Source: Bacillota bacterium (GTDB lineage Bacteria > Bacillota > Sulfobacillia > RBS10-35 > JAJYVN01). From it: 5,218 bases of DNA. The stretch is from the NCBI GenBank assembly GCA_021791995.1, contig JAJYVN010000217.1, positions 1 to 5,218 on the forward strand, read 5' to 3'. The notes under the pieces are model-generated. The model did no database searches and was not told where the DNA came from. It saw only the letters and a list, made by a program, of their open reading frames with translations. Positions 1-5,218 of this stretch are shown here, piece by piece. The position numbers and the translations under genes were made by a program. Positions within the stretch are counted from its first letter, which is position 1, and every line of letters begins with the position of its first letter.

Positions 1-1
1 G

Positions 2-262
2 GGCGGTACCGGGCTGCAGGTATTGCTGGATGTTCCACTGGTGGTGTCGGTCGAACTCGGATCGGCCGAACGACCGTTGCGCGACATCCTCCAACTTGCT
101 CCCGGCAAAGTCATTCAACTGAACCGAGCAGCCGGTGAACCAGTGGATGTACTGGTTAACGGCCGACCGGTGGCGCGCGCCGAGGTGGTTGTGGTCGACG
201 AGACATACGGCGTGCGCATCACCGAGATCGTGAACGAGGGACTCCAGGGCATCGAGGCGTAG
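2..262 (+). CDS. fliN: FliN/FliY C-terminal domain, flagellar motor switch (5' partial)
   Basis: Flagellar C-ring (switch) protein of the SpoA/FliN family. It sits at the cytoplasmic base of the motor, where it takes part in rotation switching and in docking the FliH-FliI export ATPase complex. The reading frame is open from base 2 to the TAG at 260-262 and gives 86 visible residues. Family landmarks are LLDVPLVVSVELG near the left end, then LRDILQLAPGKVIQL, GEPVDVLVNGRPVARAEVVVVDE and YGVRITEIV, which together cover almost the whole C-terminal FliN domain. A TTG at 23 is in frame but lies inside the conserved domain, so the true start is very probably upstream of the window. Whether the full protein is a short FliN or a long FliY-type phosphatase fusion cannot be decided here. 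It is followed after 15 nt by fliO, which supports a shared operon. Confidence 0.95.
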   Translation, partial: GGTGLQVLLDVPLVVSVELGSAERPLRDILQLAPGKVIQLNRAAGEPVDVLVNGRPVARAEVVVVDETYGVRITEIVNEGLQGIEA

Positions 263-263
263 C

Positions 264-271
264 AGAGGGGG
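264..271 (+). promoter_or_regulatory. Ribosome binding site of fliO
   Basis: The purine run AGAGGGGG lies between the fliN stop and the fliO start. Its last G is 6 nt before TTG 278 and 9 nt before GTG 281, so it fits either codon and does not by itself decide the start. Confidence 0.5.
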
Positions 272-277
272 CGAGCG

Positions 278-643
278 TTGGTGGGACTCGGGGCGGTCGC
301 TTGGCAGATCGTACGTTTCGTCGGCGTGTTTGCCCTGGTGCTATTGTTGGCCGCTGTGGCGATGCGTTGGCTGAGTCGCAGCACCGGTGGGACCCAGCGT
401 GGAATGCGTGTCCTCTGCGGCCTTGGGTTGGGAACGGGCAAGACCCTTGTCGCGGTGCAGGTGGGTAGCCGTGTGCTTGTCCTGGCCCTCGCAGCAGGTC
501 GTGTCGAGGTCCTGACCACGATCACCGATCCAGAGGAGATCGCTCTCTTGGAGGGGTCGGCCCCATCACTGGCCCGGAATTCCGGCGCGGTTGCCGAGCG
601 CTTGCGTACTCTTTGGACAAAGGAGACGCGGCCGCATGCGTAA
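278..643 (+). CDS. fliO: FliO, flagellar export-gate assembly protein
   Basis: Small bitopic membrane protein that assists assembly of the FliP ring of the flagellar export gate. The 121-residue product has one hydrophobic segment at about residues 10-28 (IVRFVGVFALVLLLAAVAM), followed by a basic stretch and a small cytoplasmic beta domain with the FliO-type pattern: QRGMRVLCGLGLGTGKTLVAV at about 40-60, then VGSRVLVLAL, VEVLTTI and DPEEIALL at about 84-91. Start choice: TTG 278 and GTG 281 are adjacent codons and both have a plausible binding site upstream; TTG is used here, and the difference is one residue. The stop TAA (641-643) lies inside the start of fliP, giving an 8-nt overlap and probable translational coupling. 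FliO is the least conserved member of this cluster, so the assignment rests on topology, motif shape and position between fliN and fliP. Confidence 0.88.
   Translation: MVGLGAVAWQIVRFVGVFALVLLLAAVAMRWLSRSTGGTQRGMRVLCGLGLGTGKTLVAVQVGSRVLVLALAAGRVEVLTTITDPEEIALLEGSAPSLARNSGAVAERLRTLWTKETRPHA
619..625 (+). promoter_or_regulatory. Ribosome binding site of fliP
   Basis: AAAGGAG is the best Shine-Dalgarno match in the window and lies within the end of fliO, 10 nt before ATG 636. It favours ATG 636 over the in-frame TTG at 591, which would add 15 residues ahead of an otherwise clean signal peptide. Confidence 0.7.
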
Positions 644-1487
644 GCGCATCACGCCCACCGCTGTCGTAATTGGGACGGCCGTTGGAGCAGCTTTGGTCCT
701 CTTGGTCCGGCCGGCCGTTGCGGCGACCCCTTCCATTGATCTGACCATCGCGCCGGGATCGAGCGCGACGCAGGTCTCCACCGCGCTCCAAATCCTGATC
801 GCGCTGACGGTGCTGACCGTTGCTCCCGCCATTCTGCTTCTGATGACCTCGTTCACGCGGATTGTGATTGTGCTGTCCTTTGCCCGTACGGCACTTGCGA
901 CCAATAATCTACCGCCGAACCAGATCATCATCGGTCTGGCCATCATCCTCACCGTGTTCGTGATGGGTTCCACTTTCCAGGCCATCTATCAGGACGCGTG
1001 GGTCCCGTACCAGGCGGGGAAGTTGACCCAGACACAGGCCCTTACCCAGGCCGAGGCACCGCTACGTCGTTTCATGATGCGGCAGACCGATGCCTCGGAC
1101 ATCACACTTTTTCAAAACCTGGAGACGGAGGTGCAGAAGGAACAGGGCACGGCGAGTTCCAGCACATCGCAGACGAGCGCGGTCCCGTCATCAGCCAATG
1201 TGGGAACGGCCTCCACCGCGTCACCGACGGCCAATGCCTCTACACCCTCGCTCACCGTGCTGGTACCGGCTTTTGTTATCCATGAGTTACGCGTCTCGTT
1301 TGAGATGGGATTCATTCTCTTCATTCCATTTGTGATCATCGATCTGGTCGTGGCCAGTTCCCTAATGGCCATGGGCATGATCATGTTGCCCCCTGAGCTT
1401 GTTTCCTTACCGTTCAAGCTTTTGCTGTTCGTCTTGGCCAACGGTTGGGCTCTGGTGGTTCAGTCCTTGGTCCTAAGCTTTCACTGA
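636..1487 (+). CDS. fliP: FliP, flagellar export gate protein
   Basis: Core polytopic subunit of the FliP-FliQ-FliR export gate, through which flagellar rod, hook and filament proteins pass. From ATG 636 the product is 283 residues. It starts with a likely cleavable signal peptide: MRKR, a hydrophobic core at about 8-24, and an AVA-A site near 29/30. The family core follows: a membrane segment with LLLMTSFTRIVIVLSFART (about 67-85), NNLPPNQIIIGLAIILTVFVMG (about 90-111), the periplasmic FMMRQTD region (about 146-152), VPAFVIHELRVSFEMGFILFIPF (about 210-232), DLVVASSLMAMGMIMLPPELVSLPFKLLLFVL and the GWALVVQSL end. A Ser/Thr/Ala-rich linker at about 172-204 interrupts the periplasmic part; it makes this protein longer than typical FliP (about 220-250 residues). 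The start overlaps the fliO stop by 8 nt (ATGCGTAA). Identification is secure; the role of the linker is unknown. Confidence 0.97.
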   Translation: MRKRITPTAVVIGTAVGAALVLLVRPAVAATPSIDLTIAPGSSATQVSTALQILIALTVLTVAPAILLLMTSFTRIVIVLSFARTALATNNLPPNQIIIGLAIILTVFVMGSTFQAIYQDAWVPYQAGKLTQTQALTQAEAPLRRFMMRQTDASDITLFQNLETEVQKEQGTASSSTSQTSAVPSSANVGTASTASPTANASTPSLTVLVPAFVIHELRVSFEMGFILFIPFVIIDLVVASSLMAMGMIMLPPELVSLPFKLLLFVLANGWALVVQSLVLSFH

Positions 1488-1501
1488 ATGGGGGTAGGGC
1501 A
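1488..1501 (+). promoter_or_regulatory. fliP-fliQ junction with weak ribosome binding site
   Basis: The 14-nt spacer contains G5 (1490-1494), 7 nt before TTG 1502, and TAGGG (1495-1499). It is G-rich but lacks a consensus GGAGG. It closely resembles the spacer before fliR. Together with a TTG start this suggests modest initiation, possibly helped by ribosomes finishing fliP. Confidence 0.5.
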
Positions 1502-1768
1502 TTGACCGAGGGGCTTGTGTTGCAGATCGCGCAACAGGCCGTGTGGGTGACCCTGAAGCTCGTCGTGCCGATCCTGGGGGCAGCACTGGTCGTCGGGCTT
1601 GCGGTGAGCATCCTTCAGGCACTCACACAGATCAACGATCAGACGCTGAGCTTTTTCCCCAAGCTGCTCGCGACGGTGCTGACGGTGGTGCTGTTGGGTT
1701 CGTGGATGCTCACGATACTCGTGGATTACGCACGCGCACTCTGGACGTCGCTGCCGAGTCTGATCTGA
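1502..1768 (+). CDS. fliQ: FliQ, flagellar export gate protein
   Basis: Small two-helix membrane protein; in known flagellar gates about four copies pack against the FliP/FliR helical assembly. The product is 88 residues from TTG 1502, the usual FliQ length. Matches to the family run end to end: TEGLVLQIAQQAVWVTLKL at the N-terminus, first membrane helix at about 15-37 (LKLVVPILGAALVVGLAVSI), the cytoplasmic turn LQALTQINDQTLSFFPKLLA (about 38-57), second helix at about 58-74 (TVLTVVLLGSWMLTILV) and the terminal LPSLI. An in-frame TTG at 1445 would add 19 residues lying over the end of fliP; it is rejected because family FliQ starts at the M-T-E-type position and a purine-rich site precedes 1502. 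It lies 14 nt after fliP and 15 nt before fliR. Confidence 0.96.
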   Translation: MTEGLVLQIAQQAVWVTLKLVVPILGAALVVGLAVSILQALTQINDQTLSFFPKLLATVLTVVLLGSWMLTILVDYARALWTSLPSLI

Positions 1769-1783
1769 AGGGGGGAAGGGCGA
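1769..1783 (+). promoter_or_regulatory. fliQ-fliR junction with weak ribosome binding site
   Basis: The 15-nt spacer carries AAGGGGGG (1768-1775, first A shared with the fliQ stop), 8 nt before TTG 1784, and a second AAGGG (1776-1780). The second run is too close to TTG 1784 (3 nt) but well placed for the in-frame GTG at 1790, so the spacer leaves some doubt between these two starts. Confidence 0.5.
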
Positions 1784-2560
1784 TTGACGGTGGTCGCCGC
1801 AGGGTCGTTTACGCTCTTCTGGCTGGTGCTGGCACGCGTCAGCGGCGTGATTGCCACGGCGCCCGTTCTCTCGTCTGGAACGGTCCCCACCATGGTGCGG
1901 TTGGTGATCGCCCTCGGTCTGACCTTTGCGCTGCTTCCGGCGGCTTCCCCCACGGCTGGTCCTATTCCGCAGAATTTCGGCCCTTTCGCCGGGCTCTTGC
2001 TGGAACAGTTGGCCATTGGGCTTGTTATTGGATTGGTGGCACGCGTTATCTTCAGCGCCGCGCAGATCGCTGGTGGGATTTTGGACCTTCAGTTGGGCTT
2101 TGCGATTGGGGCGTTGCTCAACCCGCTATCTTCGGGTACGACGACCATCCTCTCGAACCTCTTCGAACTGTTGCTTACGGTGATCTACCTGGTGTCTGGA
2201 GGATTGGCCCTTTTTGTGTGGGATATTGGTCGTTCCTACCGCTTTCTGCCGATCGGCGGTAGCGCGGCGTTTTCGGCAGCGGCCGAGACGCTGATGACAG
2301 GACTCGATCAGGCGATGCTGTTGGCGGTCGTGCTGGCCCTTCCTGCCTTGGCGGTCGGTCTAGTCGTGAATGTCGTGCTGGGGCTGTTCGGGCGAGCCAT
2401 CCCCCAGATGAATCCGCTGCAGTTGGCTCTGCCCGCGCAAATCATTGTGGGGCTGGGCGTCCTGGTGGTGACCCTGCCCCACATGCTAGGTATTTTGTCG
2501 GCTGTGAGTCAGGACGTGTCGGTCTGGGTCGGTCGGTTGTGGATCGGGGTGACGCCATGA
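1784..2560 (+). CDS. fliR: FliR, flagellar export gate protein
   Basis: Single-copy polytopic subunit of the flagellar export gate; it resembles a FliP-FliQ fusion in fold and closes the FliP5 helix. The 258-residue product has the usual FliR length and is mostly hydrophobic, with several membrane segments. Family landmarks are LARVSGVIATAPVLSSGTVP (about 16-35), the QLAIGLVIGLVARVIFSAAQIAGGILD segment (about 75-101), LQLGFAIGALLNPLSSG (about 102-118), LTVIYLVSGGLALF (about 131-144), VVNVVLGLFGRAIPQMNPLQLALP (about 194-217) and QIIVGLGVLVVTLP (about 219-232). The PQMN loop is characteristic of the family. Start TTG 1784 is chosen for fit to the family N-terminus and spacing to the upstream G-run; GTG 1790 is the alternative, two residues shorter. 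The stop TGA overlaps the flhB ATG (ATGA, 2557-2560), pointing to coupled translation with flhB. Confidence 0.96.
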   Translation: MTVVAAGSFTLFWLVLARVSGVIATAPVLSSGTVPTMVRLVIALGLTFALLPAASPTAGPIPQNFGPFAGLLLEQLAIGLVIGLVARVIFSAAQIAGGILDLQLGFAIGALLNPLSSGTTTILSNLFELLLTVIYLVSGGLALFVWDIGRSYRFLPIGGSAAFSAAAETLMTGLDQAMLLAVVLALPALAVGLVVNVVLGLFGRAIPQMNPLQLALPAQIIVGLGVLVVTLPHMLGILSAVSQDVSVWVGRLWIGVTP

Positions 2561-3639
2561 GGGGCGTATCCTTTGACCTTCAACGCTTCGCGGGCGAGCG
2601 GACGATGCCGGCGACGCAACGCCGCCGACGGCGGGCAAGGCAGCAGGGACAGGTGGGGCACAGTGCCGATTTGGTGTCCGCACTGAGCTTTCTTGCCGCT
2701 GCCGTCACCGTTTCCACGGTCGGCCCTCGGATGGTGGGTTCCTTTGCGGGTTGGGCAGCCATGCTTTGGACCGAGGGGAGCACCGCATTTGTGCAGGTGG
2801 GTCCGCTGCCCTTGTTGGGGCAGGGAGGACGGATCGCGGGTATGGCGGTGATCACAACAGGCGCGGTTGCGGCGGGCGTCGCGATCCTGGTGGGTGTGGC
2901 CCAAACCGGATTCGTTCTGACGGCGCAGGGACTGACTCCGCAGTTGAGTCGCATCAATCCCCTAGCGGGGCTGCAGCGCCTCTTCTCGCGGCAAGCGCTC
3001 GTGGAGTTCGGCAAGTCCGTTTTGAAGTTGGGTGCGATCACGCTTGCCGCCTATGGGCCGGTGTTCGCGCTGTTCCGGAAACTGGAGGCTGACAATGGGC
3101 CCGGATCTCTGCCCGCGTTAGGTGGTGATACCCTGCACACGGTCGCAACTCTGCTCTACCGAGCTGCAGCGGTGTTCCTTGTGGTCGGTGCCCTGGACTT
3201 CGCTTTTCAACGTTGGACAACCGAGCAGGGCCTACGAATGACGCGTGTGGAGTTCCAGGAGGAGATGAAGGAAGAGGAAGGCGATCCGGACCTGCGCGCG
3301 AGGCGTCGGCGCCGCCAGCGGGAACTGGCGCGGCGCCGAATGCTGGCCGATGTGCGGCATGCGGATGTGGTGCTCACCAATCCCACGCATGTCGCGGTTG
3401 CGCTGCGTTACGACCAGGCCACGATGTCCGCCCCGGTGGTGTTGGCTAAGGGTTCCGGCAGCATGGCGGAGCGCATTCGGGCCGTGGCACGGACGGCCGG
3501 GGTCATGATCGTGGAGAATCCGCCGTTGGCCCGGGCGTTGCACGCAAGCGTTCCGTTGGGACAGCGCATTCCGGCCGAACTGTATAAGGCAGTGGCCGAG
3601 GTTTTGGCATTTGTCTGGCGCGTGCGTGGTCGGTTGTGA
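2557..3639 (+). CDS. flhB: FlhB, flagellar export specificity-switch protein
   Basis: Integral membrane export component that switches the apparatus from rod/hook to filament substrates after hook completion. From ATG 2557 it is 360 residues, a normal length. The N-terminus FDLQRFAGERT...PAT followed by an Arg-rich stretch (about 21-32, ending RARQQGQV) is of the Bacillota FlhB type. Membrane segments lie at about 39-56, 93-118, 155-173 and 196-217, with INPLAGLQRLFS at about 133-144. The cytoplasmic part begins near RWTTEQGLRMTRVEFQEE and contains EEEGDPDLRARR (about 239-250). The self-cleavage motif N275-P276-T277-H278 is intact, followed by VAVALRYD, APVVLAKG, ENPPLARAL and IPAELYKAVAEVLAFV, so the switch should work. 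An in-frame GTG at 2539 is less likely because the ATG makes the typical ATGA coupling with fliR and GGGGTGA lies 4 nt upstream. flhA follows after 16 nt. Confidence 0.97.
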   Translation: MRGVSFDLQRFAGERTMPATQRRRRRARQQGQVGHSADLVSALSFLAAAVTVSTVGPRMVGSFAGWAAMLWTEGSTAFVQVGPLPLLGQGGRIAGMAVITTGAVAAGVAILVGVAQTGFVLTAQGLTPQLSRINPLAGLQRLFSRQALVEFGKSVLKLGAITLAAYGPVFALFRKLEADNGPGSLPALGGDTLHTVATLLYRAAAVFLVVGALDFAFQRWTTEQGLRMTRVEFQEEMKEEEGDPDLRARRRRRQRELARRRMLADVRHADVVLTNPTHVAVALRYDQATMSAPVVLAKGSGSMAERIRAVARTAGVMIVENPPLARALHASVPLGQRIPAELYKAVAEVLAFVWRVRGRL

Positions 3640-3640
3640 T

Positions 3641-3652
3641 CGGAGGGTGGGG
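3641..3652 (+). promoter_or_regulatory. Ribosome binding site of flhA
   Basis: CGGAGGGTGGGG in the flhB-flhA gap contains GGAGGG (3642-3647), 8 nt before GTG 3656 and 11 nt before ATG 3659. The spacing slightly favours the GTG; codon preference favours the ATG. The two differ by one residue. Confidence 0.6.
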
Positions 3653-3655
3653 CCT

Positions 3656-5143
3656 GTGATGCGTCGGATGCAGCTTGGGCCGGACGTTCTGGTCGGCGCG
3701 GTCGTCATCCTGATGGTACTGATGATGATTGTGCCCCTGCCGACGTTTGTGCTCTCGCTGTTGATCGTCAGTAACCTAGCCCTGTCGGTGACCATGGTTT
3801 TGCTTGCGATGTATATCCCGCAGCCGCTGGACTTCTCTGGGTTTCCCTCCCTTTTGCTGTTGGCGACGCTCTACCGGCTTTCGCTCAACATCTCCACGGC
3901 ACGGCTGATCCTATTGCGCGGCAATGCCGGTGCGGTGGTGCAGGCCTTCGGATCGGTCGTGGTCGGTGGCAATCCCCTGGTCGGGTTCATCGTTTTCCTA
4001 ATTCTCGTGATTGTGCAGTTTATCGTCATTACACGCGGGGCCGAGCGTGTGGCGGAAGTGGCGGCACGCTTTACGCTTGACGCTATGCCGGGGAAACAGA
4101 TGGCCATCGACGCGGATTTGAACGCGGGACTGGTCGACGAACACAAGGCTCGTGCCCGTCGTGCCGCCATCGAGGGGGAGGCGGACTTTTATGGCGCGAT
4201 GGATGGTGCTAGTAAATTCGTCAAGGGCGACGCTATTGCGGCGCTGTTAATCATCGCGATCAACATCATTGGCGGGCTGATCGTGGGGATCTTGCAACGG
4301 CACATGACACTCGGCGCCGCCGTCAAGCATTACACACTCCTAACGGTCGGCGATGGCCTCACGGCGCAGATCCCGGCGCTGTTGATCTCAACGGCTACCG
4401 GAATCATCGTGACCCGCGCAGCCGCGGCGGACAACCTGGGTCAGCAGTTGTCCACTGAGTTCTTGGCGCAGCCGCGCGTGCTATGGTCCGCCGCCCTGGC
4501 CGTCGCCCTGGTCGGTCTGATGCCGGGCCTGCCCAAGGTGATTTTCTTTGGTCTGGCAGCAGCGGTGGCTGGCATTGCTTATCTCGCCCAGCGCCGATCG
4601 CGCTCCGCCAAGCCAGCGTTACCATCCAGTGGTACACCGCAGCCAGTACCGGGGAGCAAGGCGGCTCTGAGTCCCGCCGAAACGCTTCCCCTGTTGGATG
4701 TTGACCCGCTGGGTATCGAATTGGGCTATGGGCTTCTGCGCCTAGCGGAGGGTAGCGGCGGTGGCGAGTTGATGGAGCGTGTGGCGATTGCCCGCCGTCA
4801 GATCGCGCTGGATCTGGGGATCATCCTACCGCTCGTGCGCGTGCGCGATAGTATGGAGCTACCACCGAACACATACAGCATCCTGTTGCGCGGCAGTGAG
4901 GTGGCGCGCGGGGAGCTCCGCATGGACGCCTTCCTGGCGATGCGGAGTACCGGGGCCACGGATGAAATCCCGGGGGTTCCCACTCGCGATCCAGCCTTCG
5001 GGCTGCCCGCCCTCTGGATCAGCGCGGGGGATCGGGCCCGGGCCGATTTGTCGGCAACTGGGGGGGCAGCCCCGGGGGCCGGAAATCCTCGAAAAAAATG
5101 GGCGCCCTGCCGGCTCGATCGGTCCCATGGGCCGGTACGATGA
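3656..5143 (+). CDS. flhA: FlhA, flagellar export ring protein, C-terminally truncated
   Basis: Largest export-gate protein (FHIPEP family); in known systems it forms a nonameric ring, uses the proton gradient and docks substrate-chaperone complexes through its cytoplasmic domain. With GTG 3656 as start the product is 495 residues, against about 680-700 usually. The N-terminal membrane half is intact: RLSLNISTARLIL (about 74-86), FGSVVVGGNPLVG (98-110), then VITRGAERVAEVAARF and TLDAMPGKQMAIDADLNAG (124-158) and DFYGAMDGASKFVKGDAIAA (177-196), and a Pro/Ser-rich linker (about 312-345). The cytoplasmic domain begins normally (DPLGIELGYGLL, about 350-361; DPAFGLPALWIS, 445-456) but family similarity stops around residue 457-465. 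The last about 30 residues look unrelated, and the conserved segment expected after PALWI (GYTVVDP-type, then THL) is missing. It may be a pseudogene, a rearrangement or assembly junction, or a genuinely short form. ATG 3659 is an alternative start. Confidence 0.93.
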   Translation: MMRRMQLGPDVLVGAVVILMVLMMIVPLPTFVLSLLIVSNLALSVTMVLLAMYIPQPLDFSGFPSLLLLATLYRLSLNISTARLILLRGNAGAVVQAFGSVVVGGNPLVGFIVFLILVIVQFIVITRGAERVAEVAARFTLDAMPGKQMAIDADLNAGLVDEHKARARRAAIEGEADFYGAMDGASKFVKGDAIAALLIIAINIIGGLIVGILQRHMTLGAAVKHYTLLTVGDGLTAQIPALLISTATGIIVTRAAAADNLGQQLSTEFLAQPRVLWSAALAVALVGLMPGLPKVIFFGLAAAVAGIAYLAQRRSRSAKPALPSSGTPQPVPGSKAALSPAETLPLLDVDPLGIELGYGLLRLAEGSGGGELMERVAIARRQIALDLGIILPLVRVRDSMELPPNTYSILLRGSEVARGELRMDAFLAMRSTGATDEIPGVPTRDPAFGLPALWISAGDRARADLSATGGAAPGAGNPRKKWAPCRLDRSHGPVR

Positions 5144-5174
5144 GGACGTCCGGCACGACCGGGCGTCAGTCACA
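5045..5174 (+). other. Unexplained tail after loss of FlhA homology
   Basis: From about 5045 the flhA frame no longer encodes recognisable FlhA, although it stays open to TGA 5141-5143. The stretch has a G7 run (5060-5066), C4G5 (5069-5077) and an A7 run (5092-5098). The other two forward frames are open to the window edge but encode nothing I recognise, and neither resumes FlhA. ATG codons at 5127 and 5140 (the latter overlapping the flhA stop as ATGA) open frames of at least 25 codons that run off the edge; neither has a convincing binding site or looks like FlhF, the usual next gene. The left part overlaps the annotated flhA reading frame. Confidence 0.4.
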
Positions 5175-5211
5175 ATGCGACGGGACCCCCCTTGCGGGGG
5201 TTTCGTCGCAT
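5175..5211 (+). terminator. Strong stem-loop, possible transcription terminator
   Basis: A 16-bp stem (5175-5190 pairing with 5196-5211, all Watson-Crick except two adjacent G-U pairs at 5183/5203 and 5184/5202) encloses the loop CTTGC. The inner ACCCCC/GGGGGT part followed by TTTCGT looks like an intrinsic terminator, but the T-run is only three bases, lies inside the stem, and no T-tract follows (CTGGGCC to the window end). It sits 31 nt past the flhA stop, a natural place for an operon end. It could instead be a factor-dependent terminator, a transcript-stabilising hairpin or a dispersed palindromic repeat. Confidence 0.45.
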
Positions 5212-5218
5212 CTGGGCC

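Noticed and set aside
419..445. P-loop-like LGTGKT in FliO
   Set aside because: The Walker A pattern needs G or A five residues before the GK glycine; here that position is Leu (residue 49). The stretch matches the normal FliO beta-domain pattern instead.
566..985. Minus-strand open frame of 139 codons opposite fliO/fliP
   Set aside because: It lies opposite strongly supported fliP coding sequence and shows no recognisable domain; it is a GC-rich shadow frame.
1502..1507. TTGACC here and TTGACG at 1784 resemble a -35 promoter box
   Set aside because: Both coincide with the start codons of fliQ and fliR, and no matching -10 hexamer at 16-18 bases downstream stands out in this GC-rich coding sequence.
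5042..5055. Small hairpin GCCGA-TTTG-TCGGC
   Set aside because: Only 5 bp with no T-tract; such short pairings are frequent by chance in this composition. Its position at the homology break is noted but not enough to call a site.
4859..5173. Minus-strand open frame of 104 codons over the end of flhA
   Set aside because: It mirrors codon structure of conserved flhA coding sequence over most of its length, has unnatural composition rich in Arg, Pro and Ser, and shows no family motifs.
5127..5218. Possible new gene starting at ATG 5127 or ATG 5140 and running off the right edge
   Set aside because: No good ribosome binding site, no recognisable family similarity, not FlhF-like, and the frame would run through the strong stem-loop. 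Open frames of this length are common by chance at this GC content.

Overview
The window carries seven consecutive plus-strand genes for the flagellar rotor and the membrane part of the flagellar type III export apparatus, in the order fliN (5' end cut by the window edge), fliO, fliP, fliQ, fliR, flhB, flhA. Five are complete. fliN is partial on the left, and flhA runs from a normal start but its product ends early, at about 495 residues where the family usually has about 680-700. I see no gene on the minus strand and no RNA gene, CRISPR array or insertion sequence.

The organism is probably a GC-rich member of the Bacillota (Firmicutes). The gene order matches the fla/che operon type of that phylum, and FlhB begins with the LQ-FAGE-type N-terminus (here FDLQRFAGERT) that I associate with Bacillota FlhB proteins. 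High GC and frequent TTG/GTG starts also fit a GC-rich lineage. I cannot name a genus.

Layout: fliN tail 2-262; fliO 278-643; fliP 636-1487 (8-nt overlap with fliO); fliQ 1502-1768; fliR 1784-2560; flhB 2557-3639 (ATGA overlap with fliR); flhA 3656-5143; then a short tail with a strong 16-bp stem-loop at 5175-5211, close to the window end. Gaps between genes are 14-16 nt or negative, so the genes are almost certainly one transcript.

Function: FliP, FliQ and FliR form the helical export gate in the centre of the MS ring, assembled with help from FliO. FlhB wraps the gate and switches substrate specificity by self-cleavage at NPTH. FlhA forms the ring that couples proton flow to export and docks substrate-chaperone complexes. 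FliN is a C-ring protein needed for switching and for docking the export ATPase complex.

The points worth a second look are the abrupt loss of FlhA homology near 5045 (not explained by a simple frameshift), a roughly 30-residue Ser/Thr/Ala-rich insertion in the periplasmic part of FliP, near-duplicate translation starts in front of fliQ and fliR, and the stem-loop at the right edge. Apart from these this is a conventional flagellar operon; I found no evidence of an undescribed system.
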